Positions 50,360 through 61,789 are shown, counted from the stretch's first letter. The stretch: DNA of 64,000 nucleotides from Scopulibacillus darangshiensis (GCF_004341035.1 NZ_SLXK01000001.1:124001-188000); one strand, 5' to 3'. The notes: a model not told the origin generated them from the sequence alone. Made by a program: numbers and translations.

Positions 50360-51178
50360 ATGAAGAAAAAGATGACAATTTTATTAGCGCTTGTATTGAG
50401 TATGGTTTTTGCTTTGGCTGCCTGTGGGAACAGTGACAATAAAGCTGACAAATCGAGCAAAGCAGACAAAAAATATGACTTAGTGAACCCCGGGGAGTTT
50501 ACTTTTGCGGCTTCCGGTGAGTTCAAACCATTTAGTTATCCAGATCCGGATGACCCGACTAAAATGACTGGTTTTGATATCGCTGTTGGTAAGGCAATTG
50601 CTAAGGAGCTCGGTTTGAAGCCCCATCCTGTTAAATACAAGTTTGGCAGTATAATTGCCGGTATCGAAAGCGGTCGTTTTGATGCAGCTGTAGCTAGTCA
50701 CACTGTGACCGACGACAGAAAGAAACATGCCAATTTTAGTACCCCATATTATTATTCTGGCCCACAAATTTACACACGCCCTGATAGCGGCATTAAAAGT
50801 GCTGAAGATTTAAAAGGCAAGGAAGTCGCTGTCTCCAAAGGTTCCACTTATGCAAGTATGGTGAAAAAATATACGAATAATATTAAAACATATGATAGCG
50901 ATGTTACTGCATTAGAGGCTTTGTCCAAAGGCAAACATGATGCGGTTGTCACCGATTTTGTCACAGGGCAATTAGCGATCAAAGAGGGTTTTAAAATTAA
51001 AGCGCAAGATCGCCTCGGTTCAAGCAAACAAGCTGTTGCTGTTTCCAAAAAGAAAGAAAAGCTGTTAAAAGACATTAATAAAGCACTTAAGAGTCTAAGA
51101 GAATCCGGTAAATTGTCTGAGCTTAGTAAGAAATTCATTGGCTCCGATATTACGAAGGAACAAAAAGTAGACAAATAA
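50360..51178 (+). CDS. Polar amino acid ABC transporter, substrate-binding lipoprotein
   Basis: 272 residues. A lipoprotein signal peptide ends in the lipobox ALAAC (Cys 22), followed by a charged linker. The SBP_bac_3 fold shows in GEFKPFSYPD, TGFDIAVGKAIAKELG and VASHTVTDDRKKHANFS. It binds a polar amino acid, probably of the glutamine, cystine or arginine group, outside the membrane and feeds the permease that follows. GGGGAGGATTTCTAAAAC is the ribosome site. Confidence 0.93.
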   Translation: MKKKMTILLALVLSMVFALAACGNSDNKADKSSKADKKYDLVNPGEFTFAASGEFKPFSYPDPDDPTKMTGFDIAVGKAIAKELGLKPHPVKYKFGSIIAGIESGRFDAAVASHTVTDDRKKHANFSTPYYYSGPQIYTRPDSGIKSAEDLKGKEVAVSKGSTYASMVKKYTNNIKTYDSDVTALEALSKGKHDAVVTDFVTGQLAIKEGFKIKAQDRLGSSKQAVAVSKKKEKLLKDINKALKSLRESGKLSELSKKFIGSDITKEQKVDK

Positions 51179-51252
51179 TAACACACAACTTTTAGCTTGT
51201 GCGCCGGCTCATGTCGGCGCACATCTTGCAAGAGAGAAGGGATTGAATTTAC

Positions 51253-51918
51253 TTGGAATCACTCACCCACTTTTTTAATGCCTTTATTGATTCGTACCCA
51301 ATTTTTCTTAAAGGAATGTGGTTGACTTTAGAACTAACAGTCGTATCAATTTTATTTGCGATTGTCATCGGGCTTGTCTTTGCCCTCCTTAAGTTGTCTA
51401 ATATAAAAATATTGGAATGGATTTCTAATATCTATGTTTATTTGGTCCGGGGCACGCCATTAATCGTGCAAATCTTTGTCCTCTTTTTTGGTATAACAAA
51501 GCTGATCCAAATGGACGCCTTTTGGGCAGCAAGTATAGCGCTTGCCTTCCACAATGGCGCGTATATTGCTGAAATATTCAGAGGTTCAATTCAATCGATT
51601 GACCGCGGCCAAATGGAAGCAGGTCGTTCGCTAGGTATGAGCACATCGCTTACTATGAGAAGAATCGTTCTTCCGCAAGCATTCCGCAGAGCCCTGCCGC
51701 CGCTTGGAAACCAATTTATCATAGGTTTGAAGGACTCCTCACTTGCCGCATTTATAAGTATGAGCGAACTGTTTAACATTGCAACAACCCTTGGATCTGC
51801 TAAGTTCGATACCTTAACATATCTTCTTATTGTTGCCGTTTATTATCTGGTGCTTGTTCTTTTATTAACGCTTTTCGTTAATCTGATTGAACGGAAATTA
51901 GCTGCCAGTGAAAAATAG
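51253..51918 (+). CDS. Polar amino acid ABC transporter permease
   Basis: 221 residues from TTG 51253. About five membrane helices (FLKGMWLTLELTVVSILFAI at the start) and the conserved cytoplasmic loop EAGRSLGMSTSLTMRRIVLP that contacts the ATPase. HisM/GlnP type. It sits between binding protein and ATPase and would work as a homodimer since there is only one permease gene. Confidence 0.93.
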   Translation: MESLTHFFNAFIDSYPIFLKGMWLTLELTVVSILFAIVIGLVFALLKLSNIKILEWISNIYVYLVRGTPLIVQIFVLFFGITKLIQMDAFWAASIALAFHNGAYIAEIFRGSIQSIDRGQMEAGRSLGMSTSLTMRRIVLPQAFRRALPPLGNQFIIGLKDSSLAAFISMSELFNIATTLGSAKFDTLTYLLIVAVYYLVLVLLLTLFVNLIERKLAASEK

Positions 51919-51930
51919 GAGGTTGACACT

Positions 51931-52674
51931 TTGACTACAATAGATAATCTCATGATTAAAGTTGATAAATTAAATAAATCCTTCGGGGATCTGCACGTAT
52001 TAAAGGATGTGGATCTGACGGTAAAGGAAAGCGATGTTGTTGTGTTGATCGGGGCAAGCGGCTCCGGCAAAAGCACCCTGCTTCGTTGCCTGAATTTCCT
52101 GGAAATGAAAAATAGCGGTGACATTATCATCGAGGGTGAAAAGGTAGAAAAATCAACGCACAATTTAAATAAGGTGCGCGAGCGGGTAGGGATGGTGTTC
52201 CAGCATTTCAATCTGTTCCCCCATAAAACGGTGCTGGAAAATATCATTGAAGCACCCGTTAAGGTAAAAGGCGTCAAAAAAGGAGATGCAATAAAAGAAG
52301 GAAAAGAGCTCCTTAATAAAGTCGGTCTTGGCGATAAGCTTGATGTCTATCCGTCAAAATTGTCGGGAGGGCAAAAACAGCGTGTTGCGATAGCGAGGGC
52401 ATTAGCAATGAAACCAGATGTGATGTTATTCGATGAACCGACATCAGCCCTTGACCCCGAGCTCGTCGGCGAAGTGCTGGCTACCATGAAGGAGCTTGCC
52501 AAGGAGGGGATGACGATGGTTGTCGTGACCCACGAAATGGGATTTGCACGTGAGGTCGCCGATTGGGTCGTGTATATGAATGATGGCAGGATTGTGGAGC
52601 GCGGCCATCCTAATGATGTGTTCGACAATCCCAAAGAACAGCGGACCAAAGACTTTTTGAATTCTATATTATAA
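51931..52674 (+). CDS. Polar amino acid ABC transporter ATPase
   Basis: 247 residues from TTG 51931 behind AGGAGGTTGACAC. Walker [10 protein letters not shown] near residue 45, signature LSGGQKQR near 147, Walker [12 protein letters not shown] near 167 and the switch His in VVTHEMG. Powers uptake through the permease. The three genes form one operon ended by the terminator that follows. Confidence 0.95.
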   Translation: MTTIDNLMIKVDKLNKSFGDLHVLKDVDLTVKESDVVVLIGASGSGKSTLLRCLNFLEMKNSGDIIIEGEKVEKSTHNLNKVRERVGMVFQHFNLFPHKTVLENIIEAPVKVKGVKKGDAIKEGKELLNKVGLGDKLDVYPSKLSGGQKQRVAIARALAMKPDVMLFDEPTSALDPELVGEVLATMKELAKEGMTMVVVTHEMGFAREVADWVVYMNDGRIVERGHPNDVFDNPKEQRTKDFLNSIL

Positions 52675-52676
52675 AG

Positions 52677-52721
52677 AAAACACTAAACTGTAAGGAAGGG
52701 AACCTTGCAGTTTAGTGTTTT
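52677..52721. terminator. Bidirectional terminator
   Basis: AAAACACTAAACTG and CAGTTTAGTGTTTT form a 14-base-pair stem, with T-runs in both directions. It ends the transporter operon and overlaps the end of the convergent membrane gene. Confidence 0.88.
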
Positions 52722-53194
52722 TTCTTCCCGAACAGAAAATACAGTCCGACAAGGATGAGGGCGACCGGCCAAAGCTGGGTGATGGATGGCAAATAACGAT
52801 GGAAAACCATAGAGCTCATTTCTGCGAGGAGAACGAGTAAGGAAAGTAAACATAAGACGGTCCCTGTAAACAGCCCTTTCTTTTTTGCTCCAAAGTGGAG
52901 CGCCAAGAAGGCAACGCCAATGATCAGCGTATAGACGGCCCAGCTGTCAGGCCAAATAGGAATGAACGCTCTGAAGTAAAAGTGAATACCAAGGCCAAGC
53001 AAAATGACTCCGGGAAAAATGTTGTTTTTATCCTTGCTGAATAGTGACTGGATGAGAAAGGCGAGTCCCACGATCACGAGAAACATGGGCCAGTAATTAA
53101 GTTCTTGAAGAAAAGGGATCTGCCATTGGTCAAACAAAAATAACAGCCCAATGCCTATAATAATAACCCCAATAAAGAGATTTTGTTTTTTCAT
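52712..53194 (-). CDS. Membrane protein of the LiaF/DUF5668 type
   Basis: 160 residues, about six short hydrophobic helices in a repeating pattern (FIGVIIIGIGLLFLFDQW, YWPMFLVIVGLAFLIQSLF, VILLGLGIHFYFRAF), the layout of LiaI/LiaF-like transmembrane regions. The usual cytoplasmic beta domain of LiaF is missing. Convergent with the transporter and divergent from hemA. Possible envelope stress role, not shown here. Confidence 0.65.
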   Translation of the reverse strand: MKKQNLFIGVIIIGIGLLFLFDQWQIPFLQELNYWPMFLVIVGLAFLIQSLFSKDKNNIFPGVILLGLGIHFYFRAFIPIWPDSWAVYTLIIGVAFLALHFGAKKKGLFTGTVLCLLSLLVLLAEMSSMVFHRYLPSITQLWPVALILVGLYFLFGKKKH

Positions 53195-53352
53195 CTTTTC
53201 CCTCTTTTCTTTAAACCAACATTTTGATTTTGACCATTTTTTTTGCTATACTTTTGCTATACTTTTAGAGAGTTTGATGTCTATTTTTATCATATCATAA
53301 TACTTTCATATACTGTTCACATCATTTATTATTTGTTTTTTTTGGGACATGT

Positions 53353-53358
53353 TATAAT
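53353..53358 (+). promoter_or_regulatory. Likely -10 box of the hem operon
   Basis: TATAAT at 53353-53358 lies 37 bases before hemA. The best -35 in range is the poor TATTTG at 53330. No PerR or other operator is evident by eye. Confidence 0.5.
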
Positions 53359-53395
53359 GAAGAGGGTTATTTGGATTATTATGGGGGGACCATAA

Positions 53396-54769
53396 ATGCA
53401 TATCCTTTCAATCGGAATCAATCATAGGACAGCCCCTGTCAATATAAGGGAAAAGTTCACTTTTGATGCATCGACACTTCATGAAGCGCTGATCAGGCTT
53501 CGCCATACCAAAAGCATTTTTGAAGATGTCATTGTTTCAACATGCAATCGGACGGAAATTTTCGTCGTTGCTGATCAGCTCCACACCGGCCGCCATTATA
53601 CCAAAACATTTTTGGCCGAATGGTTTGGCATCGAGAAAGAGCAACTGACACCTTTCCTATTTATTAAAGAGGATGAGGGAGCGATTGAACATCTATTCAG
53701 GGTCACCTGTGGCCTAGACTCCATGATTCTCGGCGAGACACAGATTCTTGGGCAAATTAGGGACGGCTTCTTAACCGCCCAAGGTCATCAGACAACAGGG
53801 ACAATATTCAATGAGTTGTTTAAGGAAGCCATTACACTTGCCAAACGGGCTCATTCCGAGACAGCTATTAACGATAATGCCGTATCGGTTAGCTATGCCG
53901 CTGTAGAGTTGGCAAAGCAGATTTTTGGCCGGCTGGATGACAAGCATATTCTAATTGTTGGCGCGGGCAAGATGAGTGAGTTAACAGCAAAACATCTTGA
54001 CAGCCAAGGTGTGTCAAAAATTACGGTAATGAATAGGACTGTCGAAAAAGCGCTTGAATTGGCAAAAAGGTTTTCGGGACAAGCCGCTAAGATGTCGGAG
54101 ATGGCTGAGACACTCGCTGATGCTGATATTTTAATTAGTTCGACCGGTTCGCGGGACACCATTTTGCATAGTGACTTTGTCAAAAAAGCGGTGAAACAGC
54201 GTAAGGGCAGACCGTTATTTATGGTTGATATCGCCGTGCCAAGGGATATTGAACCGGCTATAAATGATATTGACGGTGTCTTTTTATATGACATTGATGA
54301 TCTGGAAGGGATCGTCCAGGCTAATCTGGCGGATCGAAAAGAAGCCGCCCTCCAAATCGAATTATTTATAGAAGAACAGCTCATGACTTTCAAGCAATGG
54401 CTGCAAACTTTGGGTGTTGTTCCAGTAATTTCAGCATTAAGAAAAAAGGCCTTGAATGTACAGGCGGAAACGATGAAAAGCATAGAGCGGAAAATTCCTG
54501 ATCTGAGCGATAGAGAACGGAAAGTTATTAATAAGCATACCAAGAGCATTGTCAATCAATTACTTAGAGATCCGATACAAAAAGCAAAAGAGTTGGCAGC
54601 CGGACCTGATGCTAATGCTTCCCTGCAAATGTTAATTGACATATTCGCGATCGAGGATGATGTTCAGGAAGAAAAGGATTTGCAGGATCGGAAAGAGCGG
54701 GCCAAGCAAGTGACGTTGGACACCTCAAAGCCCAAGACTGCAGAATCAGATGCAGCTAAGGTATACTGA
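53396..54769 (+). CDS. hemA: Glutamyl-tRNA reductase
   Basis: 457 residues. The catalytic Cys is in STCNRTE near residue 50, the substrate-binding signature [15 protein letters not shown] near 105, the NADPH-binding region [13 protein letters not shown] near 185. It reduces Glu-tRNA to glutamate-1-semialdehyde, the first step of the C5 route to heme. First gene of hemAXCDBL. The C-terminus ([14 protein letters not shown]) is charged and a little longer than in some relatives. Confidence 0.97.
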   Translation: MHILSIGINHRTAPVNIREKFTFDASTLHEALIRLRHTKSIFEDVIVSTCNRTEIFVVADQLHTGRHYTKTFLAEWFGIEKEQLTPFLFIKEDEGAIEHLFRVTCGLDSMILGETQILGQIRDGFLTAQGHQTTGTIFNELFKEAITLAKRAHSETAINDNAVSVSYAAVELAKQIFGRLDDKHILIVGAGKMSELTAKHLDSQGVSKITVMNRTVEKALELAKRFSGQAAKMSEMAETLADADILISSTGSRDTILHSDFVKKAVKQRKGRPLFMVDIAVPRDIEPAINDIDGVFLYDIDDLEGIVQANLADRKEAALQIELFIEEQLMTFKQWLQTLGVVPVISALRKKALNVQAETMKSIERKIPDLSDRERKVINKHTKSIVNQLLRDPIQKAKELAAGPDANASLQMLIDIFAIEDDVQEEKDLQDRKERAKQVTLDTSKPKTAESDAAKVY

Positions 54770-54807
54770 TCATGCAAAAAAGCTCCTAGAGAGGAGTTCA
54801 CATCTTT

Positions 54808-55626
54808 ATGACAATCAACTGGCTGTATGATGTGACAATCGTCCTATACGCTTTAAGCGTTTGCGGATATTTTATAGATTTCCTGGAGAACAACCGGAGG
54901 GTCAATCGCATTGCCTTCTGGTTGCTTTCTATTGTATGGCTTTTACAAACGGTTATTTTCTTTGCAAAAGCTTACCATGTCGGGGAATTCCCAATCTTGA
55001 CCACAAAAGACGGTTTGTTTTTTCTGTCATGGCTAATTGTTACTTTGTCTCTATTAATCAATAGGTTGCTGCGTGTCGATTTCTTTGTTTTCTTTGCCAA
55101 TTTAATTGGATTTACTATCATGGCAATCAATTTATTTAAATCGAAGGACCGGATATCCGGTGTTTTGGCCCAGCACTTAATGTCCGATCTGTTAGTTATA
55201 CATATTACAATCGCTTTTATTTCTTATGCCGCTTTTACAATTTCATTTATTTTATCACTCATGTATCTCGTCGAGTACAACATGCTGAAGAAAAAGAAAT
55301 GGGGCAAGCGGCTTGTCAGATTCGGAAGCTTATCTAAAATCGACCAGCTTTCATTTTTTTGTAACCTTGTGGGTGTTCCTCTTTTACTAACAAGTCTTGT
55401 TTTAGGCATTATGCGAGCCTATTCTATTTATCCGGATTTTAATTGGTTTGACCCTAAAGTCATTGTTTCTTTTATCGTATTCGGAATCTATTGCTTGTAT
55501 CTCTACCTCCGTCTAGGTAAGAATGTCTATGGGAAGCCATTAACTTTTTGGAACACTCTTGGTTTTTTATTAGTTCTAATTAACGTGTTTTTATCAGAGG
55601 CGCTAACAAACTTTCATTTATGGTAA
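54808..55626 (+). CDS. hemX: HemX, CcsA-like membrane protein
   Basis: 272 residues, eight or so hydrophobic helices. The CcsA-type region includes [20 protein letters not shown] and [18 protein letters not shown]. In B. subtilis HemX keeps HemA at a low level. Position directly after hemA fits. AGAGAGGAGTTCACATCTTT precedes the ATG. Confidence 0.9.
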   Translation: MTINWLYDVTIVLYALSVCGYFIDFLENNRRVNRIAFWLLSIVWLLQTVIFFAKAYHVGEFPILTTKDGLFFLSWLIVTLSLLINRLLRVDFFVFFANLIGFTIMAINLFKSKDRISGVLAQHLMSDLLVIHITIAFISYAAFTISFILSLMYLVEYNMLKKKKWGKRLVRFGSLSKIDQLSFFCNLVGVPLLLTSLVLGIMRAYSIYPDFNWFDPKVIVSFIVFGIYCLYLYLRLGKNVYGKPLTFWNTLGFLLVLINVFLSEALTNFHLW

Positions 55627-55654
55627 ATGTGTTCAAGTTAACCGGAGGTGCATG

Positions 55655-56590
55655 ATGCAAAGGATAAAGGTTGGATCAAGAAAAAGCAAGCTTGCTTTGA
55701 CGCAAACGAATTGGGTCATTAATCAATTAAAAGAGCAAAATGATGATTTAATGTTTGATTTGAAGCATATCGTCACGAAAGGGGACAGGATATTAGATGT
55801 CACCCTTTCAAAAGTCGGAGGCAAGGGACTGTTTGTTAAGGAAATTGAACAAGCCCTGTTTGATAAAGAGATTGATTTCGCCGTTCATAGTATGAAGGAT
55901 ATGCCGTCAATTCTCCCGGACGGGCTTACGATTGCCTGCGTGCCTGTAAGAGAAGACTTTAGGGACGCTTTTATTTCCAAAGGACATGTTGCCTTTAAAG
56001 ATCTTCCGGAAGGGGCTGTCGTCGGAACGAGCAGCCTTAGAAGGTCGGCACAGCTTCTATCTGATCGACCAGATTTAACAATCCGTTCAATAAGGGGAAA
56101 TATCGACACAAGGTTAAGAAAACTTCAAGAAGAAGATTTTGATGCGATCATTCTGGCGGCGGCCGGTTTAAAGCGAATGGGCTGGTCCGACGACATTGTG
56201 ACAGAATATCTTTCTGTGGAAACTTCGTTGCCCGCAGTTGGACAGGGTGCCTTAGCGATCGAATGCAGGGCGGATGATGGCGTGATCCATCGGCTGTTAA
56301 GCGCACTTCACGATGAGGAGACATATGTGACAGTGCAGGCAGAACGTGCCTTTTTGAAAACACTTGAAGGCGGGTGTCAGGTGCCGATTGCTGCATTCTG
56401 CCGCAAAATAGATGGCGACTTGCTTGAATTAACAGGCCTTGTTGGCACTCCCGATGGGAAGACGATTTTAAAAGAGACTTTATCCGGCAGGGAGCCGGTT
56501 GAACTGGGTACCGAATTGGCGAGCCGTCTAATGTCGCGCGGAGCAAAGGACATTCTTGATCTAATTAAAGAGGACCTTGATCAATCGTGA
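55655..56590 (+). CDS. hemC: Porphobilinogen deaminase
   Basis: 311 residues from the second ATG (55655), six bases after [20 protein letters not shown], the active-site VHSMKDMP, and the Cys in [12 protein letters not shown] that holds the dipyrromethane cofactor are all present. It joins four porphobilinogen units into hydroxymethylbilane. The end overlaps hemD by four bases. Confidence 0.97.
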   Translation: MQRIKVGSRKSKLALTQTNWVINQLKEQNDDLMFDLKHIVTKGDRILDVTLSKVGGKGLFVKEIEQALFDKEIDFAVHSMKDMPSILPDGLTIACVPVREDFRDAFISKGHVAFKDLPEGAVVGTSSLRRSAQLLSDRPDLTIRSIRGNIDTRLRKLQEEDFDAIILAAAGLKRMGWSDDIVTEYLSVETSLPAVGQGALAIECRADDGVIHRLLSALHDEETYVTVQAERAFLKTLEGGCQVPIAAFCRKIDGDLLELTGLVGTPDGKTILKETLSGREPVELGTELASRLMSRGAKDILDLIKEDLDQS

Positions 56591-57360
56591 CGCAGGTACT
56601 AAAAGGGAAGAGAATCATGATTACTCGGAACGCCAGGCAGTCCCGTGATATGGAGCAGATGATTCTTGATTATGGAGGCGAGCCTGTCCAAGTCCCTTTG
56701 ATGACTTATGAGCCGGTGTTATTCGATAAAAATGATAAATGCCAGCTTTTGAATGATATTAAGTCCAGCGACTGGCTAGTCTTTACAAGCGGCAATACTG
56801 TCAAGTTCTTTTTTGACCTAGTAGATCCACAAAAGGATTTGCACCAGGTGAAAATAGCGGCTGTTGGCGTAAAGACAAAAGCCGTACTTGAGACATATGA
56901 CCTGAAGGTCGACTTCGTGCCAAATACCTTCACGGCAGATGCCCTAGCTGACATCTTTTGCAAGGACGGATCCAAAAGGGGATCGGTCTTTATTCCAATG
57001 GGTCAGCTGGCTAAGGCAAAGCTAAAAAGCCAATTAACTGAAGCTGGCTTTAAGGTTAAAACAAAAGTTGTCTACAATACGATGATTAACAAAGCATCAC
57101 AACAATTATTAACCGACCTGGTTTTCGGGGATAAAATTGATGTCATTACATTTGCCAGTCCCTCTGCTGTTACCTTTTTTACTGAACTCTTAAAGGGATA
57201 TGATTATCACAACTTGCTTAGAAATAAAGTGATTGCCTGTATTGGGGCGGTTACAGCCGAACAGGCGGCAAGTTATGGTTTCAGACCAAGTGTTGTGCCG
57301 GAACATTATACAGGAAAAGAACTCATTCAAGCTGTTGCAAAATTTTACATGGAGGAATGA
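56587..57360 (+). CDS. hemD: Uroporphyrinogen-III synthase
   Basis: 257 residues from GTG 56587. The weakly conserved family is recognisable from [43 protein letters not shown] and [12 protein letters not shown]. It closes and inverts ring D. It lies between hemC and hemB with overlapping ends. Confidence 0.93.
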   Translation: MTQVLKGKRIMITRNARQSRDMEQMILDYGGEPVQVPLMTYEPVLFDKNDKCQLLNDIKSSDWLVFTSGNTVKFFFDLVDPQKDLHQVKIAAVGVKTKAVLETYDLKVDFVPNTFTADALADIFCKDGSKRGSVFIPMGQLAKAKLKSQLTEAGFKVKTKVVYNTMINKASQQLLTDLVFGDKIDVITFASPSAVTFFTELLKGYDYHNLLRNKVIACIGAVTAEQAASYGFRPSVVPEHYTGKELIQAVAKFYMEE

Positions 57361-57362
57361 AA

Positions 57363-58340
57363 ATGAACCCTTTATCTTTCGATCGTCATAGAAGACTGCG
57401 TCAAACTGCTGCGATAAGAAATATGATAAGGGAAACGTCCCTTAAAGCAGATGATTTTATTTATCCTTTATTCGTTGCTGAAGGAGAAAATATTAAGAAA
57501 GAAATCCCTTCAATGCCCGGTGTTTTCCAATTCTCGATGGATCGACTTGGTGAAGAGCTGGCCGAAGTGACGGCATTGCGTATACCATCTATCATGTTTT
57601 TCGGCGTTCCGAATGAAAAGGATGATGTCGGCTCGGGCGCCTATCATCCGCATGGCATCGTTCAAGAAGCGATTCGATTTACCAAGGAAAGCTTTCCCGA
57701 GTTGGTGGTCGTAGCGGATACGTGCCTATGCGAGTATACGGATCATGGGCATTGCGGTGTGATCAAAGACGGTGATGTAGATAATGATGCAAGCCTCTCT
57801 CTGCTTGCCAAGACTGCCGTATCCCAAGCGGAAGCCGGAGCTGATATCATTGCACCTTCCAATATGATGGACGGCTTTGTGATAGCCATCCGCGCTGCAT
57901 TAGATGAAGCAGGGTACCAACATATTCCGATTATGTCCTATGCGGTAAAATACGCTTCGGCATTCTACGGGCCATTCCGCGATGCTGCCGAAAGCACACC
58001 ACAATTCGGTGATCGGAAAACATATCAAATGGATCCGGCTAATCGTCTGGAAGCGTTAAGGGAGGCGGAGTCCGATGTGGTGGAAGGCGCGGACTTTCTT
58101 ATCGTTAAACCGGCCCTTTCTTATCTAGACGTGATGCGCGAAGTCAAAGATCGCTTCAATTTGCCTCTTGTTGCATACAACGTCAGCGGTGAATACGCGA
58201 TGGTCAAGGCGGCAAGCAGAGAAGGATGGCTGGACGAAAAAGCCGTTGTTCTTGAGAAACTGATCAGTATGAAACGGGCTGGCGCAGACCTAATAATGAC
58301 TTATCATGCTAAGGATGCTGCAAGGTGGCTGAATCAATAA
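57363..58340 (+). CDS. hemB: Delta-aminolevulinic acid dehydratase
   Basis: 325 residues from ATG 57363, seven bases after GGAGG; the ATG at 57357 is too close. The zinc-type active site [14 protein letters not shown], the lysines in [13 protein letters not shown] and [10 protein letters not shown], and [12 protein letters not shown] are present. It condenses two aminolevulinate molecules to porphobilinogen. Confidence 0.97.
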   Translation: MNPLSFDRHRRLRQTAAIRNMIRETSLKADDFIYPLFVAEGENIKKEIPSMPGVFQFSMDRLGEELAEVTALRIPSIMFFGVPNEKDDVGSGAYHPHGIVQEAIRFTKESFPELVVVADTCLCEYTDHGHCGVIKDGDVDNDASLSLLAKTAVSQAEAGADIIAPSNMMDGFVIAIRAALDEAGYQHIPIMSYAVKYASAFYGPFRDAAESTPQFGDRKTYQMDPANRLEALREAESDVVEGADFLIVKPALSYLDVMREVKDRFNLPLVAYNVSGEYAMVKAASREGWLDEKAVVLEKLISMKRAGADLIMTYHAKDAARWLNQ

Positions 58341-58365
58341 TAAGACTTAAAGGAGGCAAAACGGG

Positions 58366-59652
58366 ATGAATAATGAACGTTCAGTTCAAGCATTTAAAGA
58401 AGCCAGGCGTCTTATGCCAGGCGGGGTGAACAGTCCAGTCAGGGCGTTTCGTTCTGTTGATATGAATCCTATCTATATGGAAAAGGGTAAGGGTTCAAAG
58501 ATTTATGATATCGATGGCAACGAATACATTGATTATGTACTTTCATGGGGACCGCTAATTCTAGGGCATGCTGATGATCAAGTCATTGATTTTCTAAAGG
58601 AAACAGCTGAAAAAGGGACAAGCTTCGGCAGTCCGCATGTCCTTGAAACTAAGCTTGCTGAGCTCGTCATTGACCGCGTTCCGTCCATAGAAGTCGTCAG
58701 AATGGTAAACTCAGGCACGGAAGCAACAATGAGCGCCTTACGGCTTGCGCGCGGGTATACAGGCCGTGATAAAATCATTAAATTTGAAGGCTGTTACCAT
58801 GGTCATGGTGATTCACTGTTGATCAAAGCAGGATCAGGAGTGGCAACATTAGGCCTTCCCGACAGCCCAGGTGTCACTAAAGGTGTTGCTGAAAATACGA
58901 TTACGGTCCCATATAATGATCTTGACAGTATTAAGCTTGCTTTTGAACAATTTGGTGGAGAAATAGCAGCGGTCATCGTGGAACCCGTCGCTGGAAATAT
59001 GGGCGTGGTGCCGCCTCAGCCTGGTTTCCTTGAAGGACTTAGGGCTGTTACTGAGGATCATGGCTCACTATTGATCTTTGATGAGGTTATGACTGGTTTC
59101 AGGGTTGATTATAACTGTGCCCAAGGCTATTTCAATGTCACGCCTGATTTGACCTGCCTCGGAAAAGTCATCGGCGGCGGTTTACCAGTTGGTGCTTATG
59201 GCGGGAAGCGGGAAATTATGGAACAAATCGCGCCTGAAGGACCTATCTATCAAGCCGGAACACTTTCGGGCAATCCTCTCGCTATGGCTGCGGGTTATAT
59301 GACACTATCACAATTAGGCCAGGATAACTACACTGCTTTTAAGAACATTGCCGACCGCCTTGCTGAAGGTTATACTCAGGCGGCTGAAAAATACAGCATT
59401 CCTTTAACTGTTAATCAAGCTGGCTCTATGATCGGGGTTTTCTTTACCGATCAAGATGTTGTTAATTATGACACAGCTAAGAGTGCTAACCTAGATTACT
59501 TTAAACAATACTTTAAAGCGATGCTCGAACAGGGGATTTCCCTTCCCCCATCCCAATTTGAAGGATTGTTCCTTTCAACTGCTCATACGATGGATGATAT
59601 TGAGGCTACAATCAAATCGGCGGAAAATTCGTTTAGGTCAATGGCAAAATAG
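58366..59652 (+). CDS. hemL: Glutamate-1-semialdehyde aminomutase
   Basis: 428 residues. A PLP enzyme: [10 protein letters not shown] at the start, [24 protein letters not shown] and the Schiff-base Lys in [16 protein letters not shown]. It makes 5-aminolevulinate from the HemA product. Last gene of the hem operon, followed by a clear terminator. Confidence 0.97.
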   Translation: MNNERSVQAFKEARRLMPGGVNSPVRAFRSVDMNPIYMEKGKGSKIYDIDGNEYIDYVLSWGPLILGHADDQVIDFLKETAEKGTSFGSPHVLETKLAELVIDRVPSIEVVRMVNSGTEATMSALRLARGYTGRDKIIKFEGCYHGHGDSLLIKAGSGVATLGLPDSPGVTKGVAENTITVPYNDLDSIKLAFEQFGGEIAAVIVEPVAGNMGVVPPQPGFLEGLRAVTEDHGSLLIFDEVMTGFRVDYNCAQGYFNVTPDLTCLGKVIGGGLPVGAYGGKREIMEQIAPEGPIYQAGTLSGNPLAMAAGYMTLSQLGQDNYTAFKNIADRLAEGYTQAAEKYSIPLTVNQAGSMIGVFFTDQDVVNYDTAKSANLDYFKQYFKAMLEQGISLPPSQFEGLFLSTAHTMDDIEATIKSAENSFRSMAK

Positions 59653-59671
59653 GATAACCAATATGAAAAAG

Positions 59672-59708
59672 GAACTTCAGGCCGTAACGGATCTGGAGTT
59701 CTTTTTTT
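59672..59708 (+). terminator. Terminator of the hem operon
   Basis: GAACTTCAG and CTGGAGTTC form a nine-base-pair stem with one G-T pair and a 12-base loop, followed by seven T. Confidence 0.88.
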
Positions 59709-59815
59709 ATATGTCAGATCATAGAAATAACTATTAATAGATTTCTTCATATATTGGCATAAAAGCAGACTAGCAGCATAGACCTTTAATGATAAACACT
59801 GAAAGGGTGAGATAG

Positions 59816-61060
59816 GTGTCCCAATCTTCGAACGGAAGTTTGCAATTCTCAATCAACGAAACGATTTGGTTAAAGGATGGAGAGCTCGCGGAGGAGATCC
59901 TTTCGATGGCTCTGGAACCGGACATCACGATAGAGGAGAATCGGAATTACGCCACAATAAAAGGCGGTCTAAAATTATCAGGGGAGTATAAACCTGTAGA
60001 AGGAGCAGAGGCAAGCGATTATTCGCATGCTCCAGGGGTAAGGACGGTGGATGATATCACAGAAACGGATGTCGGAACAGCCCTGATGGACCACCATTTT
60101 CCTGTCGATATCACCATTCCATCAAACAGGATCAGTGACATTGAAAATATCTTTGTCACAGTTGAATCTTTTGATTACAGTTTACCCGAAAGAGGCTGCA
60201 TCCAGTTAGAGGCTGATATCGCTATTACAGGTCTAGCTGAACAAATTGAGTATGGGCATGAAACAATGCGCTATGATGAATACAATGAAGAAAATGAAGA
60301 AATTGTAGAGGAAGAAGAAGAGGATAGCGCGGATAGCGCCTACCCAGAGGCTATTGATGATCATGAAGATAGTGGAACAAATACGTATGAAGACGAGATT
60401 TCACCAGAGATTAACATGAGATATAGTGATGCCGATGATGGTGATGAAGATGAAACGGTTCAATTTGGGGAGAATGACAGTGTGGAGGACGATCCATACG
60501 ATGAGGATGACGGGCAATTAAGTCATAATATTACACAATTTCCATTTCAGGATAAGTTTCAATATGAAGCCTATCGTGATCCGGAAGAAGAAGAAGCGGC
60601 AGAAGGTCCGCATATTGATTTAAAGAAAAGAAAAGAGGATGATGACGTTAGCTTGAATGAATTTGAGGAAGCAAGGGAAGAGAAAACCAAACATCCATAT
60701 CAGACAATCCCAACACCTGCAGTCCCAGTCTCAGATACGACTGATATGTATGAGCACGAGTTAGAGGAAAAGGCGGATAGCGGAGCAGATCAGGCTGAAT
60801 TAGAAAACGAACCTGAAAATAGTGCCAAAAAGCCTGGAAGGCGAGAAGAAAATGCCTTATATCTGACCAGTATGTTAACAAATGAAAATGAACGGTTTTC
60901 AAGAGTGAAAATGTGCATTGTTCAGGGCGGTGATTCTTTAGAAACAATCTCTGAACGCTACAAAGTTCCTGTGTCCAGTATTCTAAGGAAAAATCAACTT
61001 GATTCAGATGTTATAGATGAAGGGCAAGTCCTCTACATTCCTGTAACATCGAAGAGTTAA
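59816..61060 (+). CDS. spoVID: Stage VI sporulation protein D-like coat morphogen SpoVID
   Basis: 414 residues from GTG 59816 after AAAGGGTGAGATAG. The N-terminal domain (LQFSINETIWLKDGEL and SLPERGCIQLEADIAITGLA) and the C-terminal LysM (CIVQGGDSLETISERYKVPV) are as in SpoVID, which coats the forespore and recruits coat proteins. The middle is long, strongly acidic and low-complexity (EENEEIVEEEEEDSADSAY). Gene order hemL-spoVID-ysxE-valS is conserved. Confidence 0.88.
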   Translation: MSQSSNGSLQFSINETIWLKDGELAEEILSMALEPDITIEENRNYATIKGGLKLSGEYKPVEGAEASDYSHAPGVRTVDDITETDVGTALMDHHFPVDITIPSNRISDIENIFVTVESFDYSLPERGCIQLEADIAITGLAEQIEYGHETMRYDEYNEENEEIVEEEEEDSADSAYPEAIDDHEDSGTNTYEDEISPEINMRYSDADDGDEDETVQFGENDSVEDDPYDEDDGQLSHNITQFPFQDKFQYEAYRDPEEEEAAEGPHIDLKKRKEDDDVSLNEFEEAREEKTKHPYQTIPTPAVPVSDTTDMYEHELEEKADSGADQAELENEPENSAKKPGRREENALYLTSMLTNENERFSRVKMCIVQGGDSLETISERYKVPVSSILRKNQLDSDVIDEGQVLYIPVTSKS

Positions 61061-61093
61061 AATAGCCAAAAATTCAGGGGGCTACTAAAAGTT

Positions 61094-61789
61094 ATGAACC
61101 AGGAAGGGAGAAACCAAATCCATCAAAGATATCACCAGCTATATATGGACACGGGGGCATTTCATCGGCAAACGGTTCAGAATACCCCTTGGGATAGCGC
61201 ATTTCACGACCAAATGTATCAACACTATTTACAAGAACTGATTTCAGAACAGCAATTTTTTGAGCAATTTACTGAGCAGGCTGAACATCGGGTCTATCCT
61301 TCGCCGTTTGAACAATTTTTTCTGGAAACACTTTCACATCTTATGAATAACTATCAAGAAGCAAAAAACAATCTAGACCGGTGGAAATCTGAAAGTAAAA
61401 ACGAGGAACGAATTGTTTACACTTTTCAAAACGGCAATAGCGGCTCCCGCGGGGGTGGAGTAACACATCCATCTAGGGAGCTGGCTCTTGTCATGCAGCA
61501 AACAGGCTATGATTTGCCATTGGATAGTCAAGAGTGGCGGCGCTTTTTTGACGACTATGAGTCGGCTTTTCCATTAACAACCCATGAACTTGTGCTGCTC
61601 GGCAGTTTTTTATACCGTCCAAGGCAGCTTTATAATATCCTTCATCGGTACCAAGAAGATCAAAAAGATGATTTGGGTGCCATAGAAAAATGGACGGATG
61701 CCTTCGCAAAGCATCAAGCACTCATAAGCTTTTTCCAAAGTAAAGCAAACAGCGCGGGCGGGGATGATGACAATCCTGATGATTCATAA
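61094..61789 (+). CDS. Shortened YsxE/CotS-like spore protein
   Basis: 231 residues in the ysxE position. It corresponds to the middle and end of CotS-family kinase-like proteins (YPSPFEQFFLETLSHLMNNY, SAFPLTTHELVLLGSFLYRP). YsxE is about 340 residues, and here the N-terminal nucleotide-binding lobe is missing. The usual catalytic-loop segment around C-H-G is replaced by VYTFQNGNSGSRGG. It is probably an inactive, shortened derivative. The ribosome site is weak (AGGGGGCTACTAAAAGTT). Confidence 0.6.
   Translation: MNQEGRNQIHQRYHQLYMDTGAFHRQTVQNTPWDSAFHDQMYQHYLQELISEQQFFEQFTEQAEHRVYPSPFEQFFLETLSHLMNNYQEAKNNLDRWKSESKNEERIVYTFQNGNSGSRGGGVTHPSRELALVMQQTGYDLPLDSQEWRRFFDDYESAFPLTTHELVLLGSFLYRPRQLYNILHRYQEDQKDDLGAIEKWTDAFAKHQALISFFQSKANSAGGDDDNPDDS

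Noticed and set aside
53893..54555. 220-codon minus-strand frame opposite hemA
   Set aside because: Antisense shadow of a conserved enzyme gene with Ser-rich nonsense sequence.
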